A DNA stretch of 64,000 nt, taken from positions 1 through 64,000 of the forward strand of contig CAKSCM010000003.1 in NCBI GenBank assembly GCA_934444365.1. Reading direction: 5' to 3'. The notes under the pieces were generated by a model. The model had not been told where the DNA came from. It did not search any database and saw only the letters and a program-made list of their open reading frames with translations. A program made the translations under genes and the position numbers. This DNA comes from an uncultured Eubacteriales bacterium. GTDB taxonomy: Bacteria > Bacillota > Clostridia > Oscillospirales > Acutalibacteraceae. The first letter of the stretch is position 1, and each line of letters starts with the position of its first letter. This document shows, in pieces, positions 1 to 9,003 of this stretch.

Positions 1-2
1 CT

Positions 3-47
3 GCTGATTATATTAATGCCTTTAAGCTTAACGGCGAACTCTTCTGA
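3..47 (+). CDS. Possible 3' end of an upstream gene
   Basis: Frame 3 is open from the window edge to a TGA at 45-47 and encodes a short tail ending in NGELF. Its codons (GCC, AAC, GGC, CTC) match the style of local genes. A second frame is also open to base 66, so the assignment is weak. No product can be named from 14 residues. Confidence 0.25.
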   Translation, partial: ADYINAFKLNGELF

Positions 48-153
48 TTTTGTAACACATCATTGACAAACCGACACCTTTTTTGATTTTTTAAAAATTG
101 CCGCCTTTTAAAAAACTGCCGCGTAAAATTTTGTTTACATACCGAAAAAGTGC

Positions 154-182
154 TTGTATATTGCGGTGCTCTGGTGTATACT
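154..182 (+). promoter_or_regulatory. Sigma-A type promoter for the ECF gene
   Basis: TTGTAT (154-159), a 17-base spacer and TATACT (177-182) give a good -35/-10 pair, about 84 bases before the start codon. The short leader that follows can form a hairpin (AGGATCC pairing with GGAACCT around 195-222). I could not match it to a known riboswitch. Confidence 0.6.
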
Positions 183-265
183 ACACCCAATTTAAGGATC
201 CGGTTTTAATCGGAACCTAAAAAGCAAGGCTTTGCACTTAATTCACGGCAAAAGGAGTTTTTAAA

Positions 266-808
266 ATGAGCGAAAAAAAGAGAAGTCAGACGGCGGAGAA
301 AACACGCAAAATTATAATATCGGCGCTGTTTGCGGCGCTTTGCTGTGTCGCCACCATGGTTATACAGATCCCCTCGCCGACAAACGGATATGTAAATCTC
401 GGCGACTGCTTCGTTTTGCTGTCGGGCTTTGTTCTCGGCCCGGTATACGGCACCCTTGCCGCCGGGGTTGGCTCGGCGCTGGCCGATCTGCTTTCGGGCT
501 ACGCATATTACGCCCCGGGTACCTTTGTTATAAAGGCGGCGGTGGCCATAGTTGCCTGCCTTGTTTTTAAAGCGCTTTTTGCCGCCGGAAAATATAAAAT
601 ATTAATGAGGATTATAGCGTCGCTTTGCGGCGAGATCATAATGGTTATAGGGTACTTCGGCTACGCCGCCCTCATCCTCGGCAACGGACTGTCGGCCTTA
701 AGCGGAGTACCGAGCAATCTTGTCCAGGCCGCCGCCGGAATTATAGGCGCCGTGCTGCTGGCCGAGGTATTTGACCGGGTGCATATAGCCGAGAATTTTA
801 TAAAGTAG
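266..808 (+). CDS. ECF transporter S component (substrate-binding membrane subunit)
   Basis: A 180-residue, strongly hydrophobic protein with about five or six membrane segments after a short basic N-terminus (residues 1-16). The stretch around residues 45-95 (GYVNLGD, then a GPVYGTLAAGVGSALADLLSGY core and YAPGTF) is the pattern of S components of energy-coupling-factor vitamin transporters, which bind a micronutrient and dock on a shared EcfA/A'/T module. Length fits the family. The shared module is not in this window, so it must be encoded elsewhere. The substrate cannot be read from the sequence; the riboflavin-type or an orphan S subfamily is possible. The start has a good AAAGGAG site (about 250-256) and its own promoter. 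Confidence 0.75.
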   Translation: MSEKKRSQTAEKTRKIIISALFAALCCVATMVIQIPSPTNGYVNLGDCFVLLSGFVLGPVYGTLAAGVGSALADLLSGYAYYAPGTFVIKAAVAIVACLVFKALFAAGKYKILMRIIASLCGEIIMVIGYFGYAALILGNGLSALSGVPSNLVQAAAGIIGAVLLAEVFDRVHIAENFIK

Positions 809-861
809 CTTTTAAATCACGGTTGTTCTTAGCATAAGCATATAAGTGCTTTTGCATAACG

Positions 862-899
862 GGAATATCCGGATTAAATTAATTAAAGCCGGATATTCC
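862..899 (+). repeat. Perfect 11-bp inverted repeat between genes
   Basis: GGAATATCCGG (862-872) and CCGGATATTCC (889-899) are exact inverted copies around an AT-rich 16-base loop. There is no T-run behind it, so a terminator is doubtful. It could be an RNA hairpin in the leader of the next gene. Confidence 0.55.
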
Positions 900-968
900 A
901 ATAGAATAATTAATCGGGCAGGTCGGTTTTAATCCGTAAGCCCGACATAAGGGAGAGGTAAAACAAAA

Positions 969-2360
969 ATGAGGATCGAAAGAATTATTGCAAGCGAATG
1001 CGGAGCAAAGCTCGACAGTAACGTCTACACCGGCAAGGGAACCGACGACACCGAAGTATTGCAGCAAATACTCGACCGCGCCGACGGGGAAAATGTCGGC
1101 GTGCATCTTGTTATGGACGGAGCAGCGCTTATAAAGGGGCTGAAGCTCCGCTCAAACACCACCATAGAATGTTTAAGCAAGGATTGCGGATTTTACCTTG
1201 CCGACAATTCCGACTGCCCCGTTGTAAAAAATGCCGACGAGATCCGCGAAGGGGAGGTAAAACAGCGCAACATAAGGCTTATAGGGGGGACCTACAATCA
1301 AAACTGCGCTCATCAGATACACAGCGTTAAATTCGACGACGATCACGGATTTTTCAAAAACTGGGGAATACCCGGATTTGCCCCGTCGAGCGACTGCGTG
1401 GTTGCGTTAAGATTTGTAGGGGTAGAAAATCTTGAGATAAAGGACATTGTAATCCGCGACCAGCGGACCTACGCCGCACTTTTTGCCAACTGGAAAAATA
1501 TCACCATAGAAAACACCTCAATAGAGCTGCCCGGACGGGTCCACGGACAAAATCAGGACGGTTTCCACTTCTTCGGACCGGGTCAGTTCCTTAATATGCG
1601 CAACGTCCGCGGCTGCACAAGCGACGATTTTATCGCTTTAGCCCCCGACGAGTCGGACGGAAAATCCGCAATTACCGACGTGCTTATAGACGGCGTTACC
1701 CTTAACGACGCCGACCAGGCCATAAGAATGCTCGTCCAGCACAAGGGCTTTCTTGATCGGGTACTCATACGCAACGTTACCGGCACCTACCGTTCTTACG
1801 GCTTTTTCATAAACCCGTTTTTCAACACCGGAGTGGACGAAAACGGCGGCTACGGCAATATAACGATCGAAAACGTCAACCTCCGCTCAACCGCCATAGA
1901 CTACGATTACACCGAGCCGTTTTTGTTCCGTGTGGGCGGACATATGCGCTCGCTGACCCTTCGGAATATCGAGCATTATCACCCGGTAGATCATCGCTAT
2001 CTTGTGGATCTGGGATTGCAGTATTACATGGACGACGTTAAAAAGAACAGTCCGACCGTAATCGATTCCTTAACGGTTGACGGACTGCATACGGCTGAAA
2101 ATTCGCCCCTTTCGCGCGACACCGATTACATAAGGGTAAAGGACTGCACCGTAAAAAATCTCACCATCCGCAATGTAAACATTGAACGCACAGAAGAAGT
2201 GGGCACGGGTGGTAATCTTTTAAGCCTTGTTGATTCCGCAACGGTCGAAAATCTTAGTGTTTCGTCGGTTTCGGCACAAAAGCTGTCGGGCTTTATAAAA
2301 TGCGACAAGAACAGCACCGCCGAAAACCTCACCGTAAACGCGGTTACAATCAAAAAATAA
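969..2360 (+). CDS. Intracellular right-handed beta-helix protein, GH28/pectate-lyase-like
   Basis: 463 residues. The N-terminal part (about 1-60) resembles the pectate-lyase superfamily start (GKGTDDTEVLQQILDRA), followed by repeated short beta-strand coils rich in N, I and T (for example NITIENTSIE, VLIDGVTLND, VLIRNVTGTY). NQDGF near residue 197 and SDDFIAL near residue 218 correspond to the NTD and DD catalytic motifs of glycoside hydrolase family 28 (polygalacturonases and relatives). There is no signal peptide, so it should act in the cytosol on imported oligosaccharides. It may be a hydrolase or an epimerase/lyase-like relative; the substrate is unknown. The start is preceded by GGGAGAGG. 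Confidence 0.65.
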   Translation: MRIERIIASECGAKLDSNVYTGKGTDDTEVLQQILDRADGENVGVHLVMDGAALIKGLKLRSNTTIECLSKDCGFYLADNSDCPVVKNADEIREGEVKQRNIRLIGGTYNQNCAHQIHSVKFDDDHGFFKNWGIPGFAPSSDCVVALRFVGVENLEIKDIVIRDQRTYAALFANWKNITIENTSIELPGRVHGQNQDGFHFFGPGQFLNMRNVRGCTSDDFIALAPDESDGKSAITDVLIDGVTLNDADQAIRMLVQHKGFLDRVLIRNVTGTYRSYGFFINPFFNTGVDENGGYGNITIENVNLRSTAIDYDYTEPFLFRVGGHMRSLTLRNIEHYHPVDHRYLVDLGLQYYMDDVKKNSPTVIDSLTVDGLHTAENSPLSRDTDYIRVKDCTVKNLTIRNVNIERTEEVGTGGNLLSLVDSATVENLSVSSVSAQKLSGFIKCDKNSTAENLTVNAVTIKK

Positions 2361-2472
2361 TTTTTACCGGAATTCACCGGACGATACCGGCTTTTAAAGG
2401 CTGATATCGTCCTGATAATGTCGGGACGCCATTGGCAAAAAAGACGCCTTTAAGAGCAACCGGCGAAAAAAG

Positions 2473-2512
2473 AAAAAGCAGGCATGACCTTGGAGGTCAC
2501 GCCTGCTTTTTT
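2473..2512 (+). terminator. Strong bidirectional rho-independent terminator
   Basis: GCAGGC-A-TGACCT, loop TGG, AGGTCA-C-GCCTGC, flanked by A5 on the left and T6 on the right. It lies between the convergent genes ending at 2360 (+) and 2612 (-) and can serve both. Confidence 0.9.
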
Positions 2513-2611
2513 CTGTTTGTTACGGATTTTTACGGTGCAAAATTCTATGCTCGTATAACAGCAAAAAAGCAAAACCGAATTTAGGCAAACGAAGATCGAA
2601 CCTCGTTAGTT

Positions 2612-3652
2612 TCAGGCTTTTGCAAGCAGACGAGCCTTTTCCTTCTTGGCAAAAGTCACGGAGGAATCGGTCTCTTCGGTGAGGCCCCACTCGTTTCCCA
2701 GCAGGTCGATGATTCTGTCGTAGGTCTTTGCGGCGTTGGCATAGTCACCCATGATCTCATAGATATCCGCAATTGCCATGAGCGGATCCTGGAATCTGGG
2801 GCGTTTTGTATCTTTTGCAAAGGCTTCGCTATAAATGCCGACGGCCTTTTTATAATCGGCCTTGCCGGCATAGTATTGTGCGGCCTGGAATAAAACGGCG
2901 TCATTGTCCGGCTGCTCTGCAAGCATGTCCTGTATGATCTTATCTCCTAAGGCCTCGTCAAAACGGGCAAGGGCGATATAGGCAGGATAAACCCTTTTCA
3001 TAACGGGATCCGCTTTTTCCAGATTGCAAAAGCGCTCCAGTAAGCGCTCCGCTTCGTCGACCCTGCGGTCGGCAATCAGATTATCCAGCAAATACATATA
3101 CGGCAGCTCGTCGTCGGGATTATCCTGTGTCAGCTCCTGATAAAAACGGATTGCTTTTTTATGATTGGCCTCGTTCCAGTCACGGGCAGCATGGTTATCC
3201 GTTTTGTTCAGAATCCATTGGCAGTTCTTTTCATTCGGCGTACGGCAAATCGCCTCCTTCGCGTAACGGGCAGCCTTTTGCGCTTGCGCGTTCATGCGGT
3301 GCCAGTATAGATAAGCGATTAGCTCGGTCGCCCGATTTTGATACTTCGGATCATCCAGTTCGGATTGCAAAAATTCTTCAAACTCCCGAAAAATATCTGC
3401 CGGCAACTCCTCCTCGGCGTCCATTCGATTTTCGATTCGGTTAAGCCGCTGCTCAGTCGTCACATCGAACAGGTCATCAATTGAGACACCGAAGATCTCC
3501 GCCAAAAGAGGAAGAGTGGCAATATCGGGCATCGCGCTTAAGTTTTCCCATTTTGACACCGACTGCGCTCCGATTCTAAGCTTTTCCGCTAACTGCTCTT
3601 GCGTAAGTCCCGCCTTAAAGCGAAGCTGTCTGATTTTCTTTCCCAGTTCCAT
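2612..3652 (-). CDS. XRE-family transcriptional regulator with TPR-like C-terminal domain
   Basis: 346 residues. Residues 1-65 are an HTH_3/Cro-CI domain (LGKKIRQLRFKAGLTQEQLAEKL, then QSVSKWEN and PDIATLPLLAEIFGVSIDDLF). The rest is alpha-helical with repeated A/Y/L patterns of tetratricopeptide type from about residue 105 to 330 (for example ADYKKAVGIYSEAF, GDYANAAKTYDRII). This architecture is common in Clostridia for regulators that respond to a peptide or a protein partner. No signal gene is adjacent. It is transcribed alone, convergent with the beta-helix gene, and divergent from rny across a 512-base gap. Confidence 0.85.
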   Translation of the reverse strand: MELGKKIRQLRFKAGLTQEQLAEKLRIGAQSVSKWENLSAMPDIATLPLLAEIFGVSIDDLFDVTTEQRLNRIENRMDAEEELPADIFREFEEFLQSELDDPKYQNRATELIAYLYWHRMNAQAQKAARYAKEAICRTPNEKNCQWILNKTDNHAARDWNEANHKKAIRFYQELTQDNPDDELPYMYLLDNLIADRRVDEAERLLERFCNLEKADPVMKRVYPAYIALARFDEALGDKIIQDMLAEQPDNDAVLFQAAQYYAGKADYKKAVGIYSEAFAKDTKRPRFQDPLMAIADIYEIMGDYANAAKTYDRIIDLLGNEWGLTEETDSSVTFAKKEKARLLAKA

Positions 3653-4164
3653 CCTGCTTACCTCCGCAAAAAATTTTGATTAAACAACCGGCGGATTAAT
3701 GCCTTTTGCTTACAGCCTAATGATACAGCGATGATTCTTAAAATACAATAACGCAAAACGCAAGCTCTCTCGCCTGTCGGTGGAGTCAAAAAACTTTGAA
3801 GAGGGGGCCACTCCCTTTGTAGGTGCTCCCGTTAGGCGTTTTGTTTTTCAGAAAAAAATAAATGCGTTTTACACCCGGCCGAAGCCTTTTTCTTAAACGT
3901 TTTAAAACGCTAAAGCACCTTGACAAAAACCTAACAAAGTAGTATTATTTATGGTGCAGTATTGTAATGTGGCGGATTTTATGCCCCTGTTTTTCGGACG
4001 GCTTATTTTTATCCGATAAACAGCTTCGGCACTGATTGATCCAAAACGGCAATATTACTCTTTTTCAGCGGGTATAACCGTGGCCCGTTAGCGGGCGATA
4101 AATCTACTTTGACATCTTTTTACGCCCGGTACAACGGTTAATATAAAGGAGGTGCTTACAACAT
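3653..4164. other. Divergent intergenic region before rny
   Basis: The 512-base gap holds the upstream region of the XRE regulator (left) and the rny promoter (right). A GC-rich patch at about 3765-3845 can fold partly on itself but I see no known RNA family. Confidence 0.4.
3920..3948 (+). promoter_or_regulatory. Near-consensus sigma-A promoter for rny
   Basis: TTGACA (3920-3925), a 17-base spacer and TATTAT (3943-3948). It is about 215 bases ahead of the rny start, leaving a long leader. Confidence 0.7.
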
Positions 4165-5715
4165 ATGCACTGGATAAAAATAGCAGCATTTATTGTCGGC
4201 GCCCTGGTCTTCGGTTTCATTTGCTTTTTAGGCGGAATACGACACCGTAAGAACAAGGCGGAATCGATAATCGGCTCAGCCGAACAGGAATCAAAACGAA
4301 TTTTGAATGACGCGCTAAAAAACGCGGAGGCCAAAAAGAAGGAAACCATTCTTGAGGCCAAGGACGAAATCCACAGATTAAGAAACGAATCCGACAAGGA
4401 GCTTCGTGAGCGCAGAAGCGAGGTACAGCGTCAGGAGCGCAGAATTCAGCAAAAGGAAGAGACTCTCGACAAAAAAATCGAAAATCTCGAGCACAAGGAC
4501 GAAAAATTAACCCAGAAACTAAAGGACGCCGAACGCCGTCTTGCCGAGGCGGAGGACGTAAAAAAGAGCCAGTTCGATATGCTTGAGAGAATATCGGGAC
4601 TGACCAAGGAACAGGCAAAGGATTATCTTTTAAAATCGCTTGAAACAGAGCTCGATCACGACAAAGCGGTGCGCATAAACGAGTTTGAGCAGCGTTTTCG
4701 TGACGAGGCTGAGGAAAAGGCAAAGGAGATTATCTCCCAGTCTATACAGCGCTGTGCCGCCGATCATTCATCCGAGGTTACCATCTCGGTAGTACCGCTG
4801 CCCAATGAAGACATGAAGGGCCGTATAATCGGCCGTGAGGGACGTAATATCCGCTCGCTCGAAACGGCGACCGGGGTCGATCTTATAATCGACGATACGC
4901 CCGAAGCAATAACGGTATCATGTTTTGATCCCGTACGGCGCGAGATTGCGCGTCTTGCCCTTGAAAAGCTCATTGCCGACGGACGTATACACCCCGCCCG
5001 CATTGAGGATATGGTCGAAAAGGCCCGCCGCGAGGTTGAGCAGACCATTAAAAAGGAGGGCGAAAGGGCCGTACTTGAGCTTGGCATACACAACATGAAT
5101 CCCGAGCTTGTACGTCTTATCGGTAAACTCCATTACCGTACCAGCTACGGACAGAATATACTTAACCACTCCATGGAGGTGGCTTATCTTTCCGGTCTTA
5201 TGGCGGCCGAGCTCGGCGCCGACGTTACCCTTGCACGCAGGGCCGGAATATTGCACGATATAGGCAAGGCTCTCGACCACGAGATGGAGGGCTCGCATGT
5301 CCAGCTCGGTGTTGAGGTTGCCCGCCGCTATCGCGAGAGCGAGCAGGTAATTCACGCAATTCAGGCTCACCACGGCGACGTCGAGACCAAGACCCTTATC
5401 GCCTCGATAGTACAGGCGGCCGACGCCATTTCGGCGGCGAGGCCGGGCGCGAGAAGAGAGAACATCGAAAACTACATAAAGCGTCTTGAAAAGCTTGAGG
5501 AAATAGCCAACGACTTCGACGGAGTCGAGCAGTCCTACGCCATTCAGGCCGGCCGCGAGGTCCGTATTTTGGTCAAACCCGAGGTCGTATCGGACGACAG
5601 GATGGTCATTATGGCCCGCGATATTGTCAAGCGGATAGAAAATGAGCTTGATTATCCGGGTCAGGTCAAGGTCCACGTGATCCGCGAAAGCCGTGCGATA
5701 GACTACGCGAAATAG
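4165..5715 (+). CDS. rny: Ribonuclease Y
   Basis: 516 residues, the usual length of RNase Y, the membrane-anchored endoribonuclease that starts mRNA decay in Firmicutes. In order: an N-terminal membrane helix (about 4-24), a long charged coiled coil (about 30-160), a KH RNA-binding domain (about 205-270, GRIIGREGRNIRSLE), and an HD phosphohydrolase domain with the HD pair in ILHDIGKALDHE (about residue 370) and a second conserved block at QAHHGDVE. The start is supported by AAAGGAGG about 11 bases upstream. It has its own promoter and terminator and appears monocistronic. Confidence 0.97.
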   Translation: MHWIKIAAFIVGALVFGFICFLGGIRHRKNKAESIIGSAEQESKRILNDALKNAEAKKKETILEAKDEIHRLRNESDKELRERRSEVQRQERRIQQKEETLDKKIENLEHKDEKLTQKLKDAERRLAEAEDVKKSQFDMLERISGLTKEQAKDYLLKSLETELDHDKAVRINEFEQRFRDEAEEKAKEIISQSIQRCAADHSSEVTISVVPLPNEDMKGRIIGREGRNIRSLETATGVDLIIDDTPEAITVSCFDPVRREIARLALEKLIADGRIHPARIEDMVEKARREVEQTIKKEGERAVLELGIHNMNPELVRLIGKLHYRTSYGQNILNHSMEVAYLSGLMAAELGADVTLARRAGILHDIGKALDHEMEGSHVQLGVEVARRYRESEQVIHAIQAHHGDVETKTLIASIVQAADAISAARPGARRENIENYIKRLEKLEEIANDFDGVEQSYAIQAGREVRILVKPEVVSDDRMVIMARDIVKRIENELDYPGQVKVHVIRESRAIDYAK

Positions 5716-5963
5716 GCGGAATATCGCCAAAAACAATCCGTGAGTAAACACCGGAATAAGGCTTTTCGCCGTCCGATGCCGGATCAGCGCTTTTGCAGCA
5801 AATATTGCGGCATTTTTCGGCGCGGATTTGCGCATTGCAAAATAACTTTGCAAGAATTACGCTTTGCCAACAGGCAAACCGCACGTTTGCTTGCTGCCGA
5901 TATATGAGCCGTAAGCTGCTCGTTACAAAATTACGCGGATAAAAATTTCAGATTAATTACAGC

Positions 5964-6008
5964 AAACGCACCGTTTCGATTTTCCATTATATCGAAACGG
6001 TGTGTTTT
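5964..6008 (+). terminator. Rho-independent terminator after rny
   Basis: CACCGTTTCGAT (5969-5980) pairs with ATCGAAACGGTG (5991-6002) and is followed by a T-rich tail. It lies about 250 bases after the rny stop. Confidence 0.85.
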
Positions 6009-6515
6009 TGTATTTTTTTCGTTTTTATGTTTTTCTGATGATGCTTACCACTAAGATCCGCTTAATTTTCACGCGAACGGATTTGCTTTTAAAAATTAAA
6101 CTTCGGGCATTTGCCCGGGCTATTTTTTTACAATATAGTTATTCCCCTTTGCAAAAGGCCTTTTCGAACTGGCAACAAAAATGGCGAAATGCCAAAGAAT
6201 CCGTTTGTAAAAAAACGTTTCGCCCTTTTAAAAACCTGTTTGCCGGCCGTTTTTGCAAACACCCGCTTTTTCTTTTTTGGCCTTAAGGCCTTGCAGAGCG
6301 TAAGGCTTTACAGCCTTTTAGCGGCGCGAAAACGCTTTAATTTAAGGTAGGCCGTTTGCCCCTGTCCCTCCCGTGCCGTATCTGAGATATTGCAGCCCCG
6401 AGCGCGACGAATCCGTCCGACGGCGACAAATCCTCTTAAATACAGGCAAAAACCTTTTTGTACCGATAAAAAACATAACATAAAAGCCGTTTTTAAAGTA
6501 AAAGCTGTTTTAAAA
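6009..6515. other. Non-coding gap between convergent rny and the ZIP gene
   Basis: AT-rich with short hairpins. CGGGC-ATTT-GCCCG (6104-6116 region) followed by TATTTTTTT looks like a second rightward terminator. Open frames here have no credible start signals or recognisable protein. A leftward terminator for the ZIP gene was not clear. Confidence 0.4.
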
Positions 6516-7283
6516 CTACCCCAAAATAACGTCCAGCGCCATCATCACACAAAAACCGAGGGCAAAAAACACCGTACCGACGCCCTTTTTGCCCTGTGCG
6601 ACCTCGGGAATGAGCTCCTCAACCACAACATACACCATTGCGCCGGCGGCAAAGCTTAAAAAATACGGCATTGCCGGCACGACCGCCTCGGCCGCCGAGA
6701 TTGCAAGCAGTGCGCCTATCGGCTCCACTATTCCGGAGGCGGCCCCTCCCAAAAAAGCCCTCGCTTTTGAACGGCCCTTCGCTTTAAGCGGCATTGAAAT
6801 TATCGCCCCTTCGGGAAAATTCTGTATTGCAATGCCGAGAGAAAGCGCAAAGGCCGACGCCAGCGGAACATTCCCCGACAAATAACCGGCATACACCACC
6901 CCTACCGCCATTCCCTCGGGGATGTTGTGCAGCGTCACCGCCGGGATCATCATGGCGACCCGGTGCTCTTTACCGCCTATATGCTTTGTTTTATGTCTCT
7001 CGGAATACAGCCGGTTTATAATACGATCAATCGCAAGAAGACCGAAAACACCGAGAAAAAATCCGGAGCACGCCGGAATTACGGCCAAAGCCCCCATATT
7101 TGACGACTGCTCTATCGACGGAATTATAAGGCTCCACACCGAGGCCGCCGCCATAACTCCCCCTGCAAAGCCGTTTAACACACAGCCTATTCCCTGCCTG
7201 AGATTTTTCTTCATAACAAAAACGCACGCCGCGCCGAGTGCCGTACCGACAAACGGAATCAGCACCCCTAAAATCACCTGCAT
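6516..7283 (-). CDS. ZIP-family metal (zinc) transporter
   Basis: 255 residues with about eight membrane helices. It carries the ZIP signature HNIPEGMAVGVV (about residue 120) and a second metal-site helix with NFPEG (about residue 156), which bind Zn2+ or related divalent metals in the pore. The family imports metal into the cytosol without ATP. The GufA/ZupT-like branch fits the length. Between the third and fourth helices is a short basic, His-containing loop (SERHKTKHIGGKEHR) typical of ZIP variable loops. It stands alone. No Zur/Fur box was recognised upstream. Confidence 0.9.
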   Translation of the reverse strand: MQVILGVLIPFVGTALGAACVFVMKKNLRQGIGCVLNGFAGGVMAAASVWSLIIPSIEQSSNMGALAVIPACSGFFLGVFGLLAIDRIINRLYSERHKTKHIGGKEHRVAMMIPAVTLHNIPEGMAVGVVYAGYLSGNVPLASAFALSLGIAIQNFPEGAIISMPLKAKGRSKARAFLGGAASGIVEPIGALLAISAAEAVVPAMPYFLSFAAGAMVYVVVEELIPEVAQGKKGVGTVFFALGFCVMMALDVILG

Positions 7284-8096
7284 TTAATTTTCGCTCCTTA
7301 CATGGCTTTGTATTTTTAAGAGCTTTAAGCGCCGCACCGGACGAGGATAAGCCGACCGGAAAACGTCAAGGAATTTTCCGCCGTACACATCATACCGGCG
7401 CAACACAAATGTAAAACAGCTACGACATGTCCGTTTTTTCGGTATAAAGTATGCGGCCTTAATCCGTCATATCCAAGCATAAAATCAAGCTTTTTCGGAT
7501 TTAACGTCGGCTGTAAAAACTCTTTTATATATCGGCGGTTTAAGCGGCGAATTCCGGATTTTTAAAAATCCAAGGCACGGAAAACATCTTATAATATGCA
7601 ATGCGCACGGCTTTTAAAAGTATCGGCTTGCCGCTGCAAAACCGCAACTGTTACCTTTACATACTATGAACGCGTAAAAAAAGTGTACCGAAACACAAGC
7701 TATGACCGAAACAAAAGTCCCTCCGAACCGGCGGTAAATCACCTGAAAAACCGTCATTTTATATGCTTTGCGGAGAGATTGAAGACAACATGCGCGGCAA
7801 ACACCGCAACCGCAAACAAAACTGCCGTTACAGGTGCATTTTTATCATGTGCCCATAGTCGGCTGGCCAAAGGGCATAATTCCGGGAATAGTCAGCTTCA
7901 CTCTGTTCGGAACAAGGGCATAGATTTTTCAATATAACGATTTCTTCATTTAATAAACGGACGATCAGGTTTTGTTTTATCCGATTGTTCAAAAAAGAGT
8001 ATAAGCAAATGAAATATACCCTTACACACGCCGTGAAAAGCATTCAGTCAGACTGCACTTTTCTTTCCTTAGTCCCGTTATGTTCGAATATATAAC
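7284..8096. other. Gene-free region, about 0.8 kb
   Basis: No ORF with a ribosome site or recognisable product on either strand. It is AT-rich, with possible weak -10 boxes for the leftward ZIP gene near 7390-7420. I see no repeats or RNA family. Confidence 0.35.
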
Positions 8097-8142
8097 AAAA
8101 AAGCCGAAAGCCCTTTAATACATACAAAGGGCTTTCGGCTTT
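8097..8142 (-). terminator. Terminator directly behind tRNA-Arg
   Basis: On the minus strand, a stem of AAAAGCCGAAAGCCCTTT paired with its inverted copy AAAGGGCTTTCGGCTTTT and ending in a T-run, starting right after the tRNA CCA. Confidence 0.9.
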
Positions 8143-8219
8143 TGGCGCACCCGGCGCGATTCGAACGCGCGACCTTCCGCTTAGGAGGCGGACGCTCTAT
8201 CCGGCTGAGCTACGGGCGC
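8143..8219 (-). tRNA. tRNA-Arg (anticodon CCT)
   Basis: A complete cloverleaf on the minus strand: acceptor GCGCCCG pairing with CGGGTGC (one G-U), D arm AGCTCAGCCGGATAGAGC, anticodon stem TCCGC/GCGGA with loop CTCCTAA, T arm with GTTCGAATC, and an encoded CCA. It reads AGG codons. Confidence 0.97.
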
Positions 8220-9003
8220 ATGTCAAGCTTTTATCTTGATTTTTCCGGCAGAAAAGAGTATATACCATATATCGCTTTGTGTCAAGGCTGTTTTTGAAAC
8301 TTAAGGCTTTGTCTTTGTAGGTTTACAATAGAAGTGTTACAAAGGATAAAAAGAGCATCTAAGCACGGACATAAGGCAGCCCAATGAAGAAAACATGCTT
8401 ATTTGTTTTGTTCTTTCGGCTTGCCTCGACAGTCTTTTGCGGCTCGGGTGTAACCACACCGTACCGATCGCAAAGGATAAGCTTGATAAATATTTAAACC
8501 AAACGACACACAAGTAAAAAATGCCGGTCGATAAAACCCGGCCGACCTTAAAAATGACAATGCTGTTTTCCTCCTTTTGGCCCCGTTGAAAGCTGCCGCT
8601 TTTAACGGGGGTGTTTTTCTTTTTATAAGGAGAAAAACGCGGGAAAATTCGTGGATTTCTAACCGGGTGAAAAACGAAAAACCGCTCGAAATCAAGCGGT
8701 TTTTCGGCGATTTGGCAAATGACTCTAATTTTGATAGAAACCCGTTAAGGGGGTGCAATTACGGTTTGGAGGGGGGTGCATTTTTGATTTTACCATCTGT
8801 CGCTCATTGCGTCGGCGGGTAGCCCTGTGATAATTTTTATGTGGATTAAAAGCAGAAGCTCTCTAAAAAAGAGCATTGAAACCATCAGGTCACAAAGCCG
8901 AAAGTACAGGTTTCTGGTCTGCATCGTACCAGGCTAGGGGACATCGGTCAGACAAAGACGTATGCCCCAAGTCTGTTATGCACAAATCTCAGCCGCCATC
9001 CAG
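8220..9003. other. Gene-poor accessory stretch
   Basis: Contains a terminator-like hairpin (ACCGCT/AGCGGT with flanking A and T runs, 8677-8705). It also has a 37-codon frame at 8384-8497 that starts like a lipoprotein signal peptide and then stops. The ORFs here look spontaneous. On the leftward strand a weak hairpin with GGGGCAT/ATGTCCCC arms (about 8935-8970) may end the glycerate kinase transcript. Confidence 0.4.

Noticed and set aside
189..265. Leader of the ECF gene as a preQ1 riboswitch
   Set aside because: It has a small stem and an A-rich tail ending in AAGG, but the loop bases that would pair with the tail are absent.
4918..5853. 311-codon minus-strand frame
   Set aside because: Antisense to rny; no protein family pattern and no ribosome site.
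8399..8758. 119-codon minus-strand frame
   Set aside because: Its composition is not gene-like, it spans a terminator-like hairpin and has no ribosome site.
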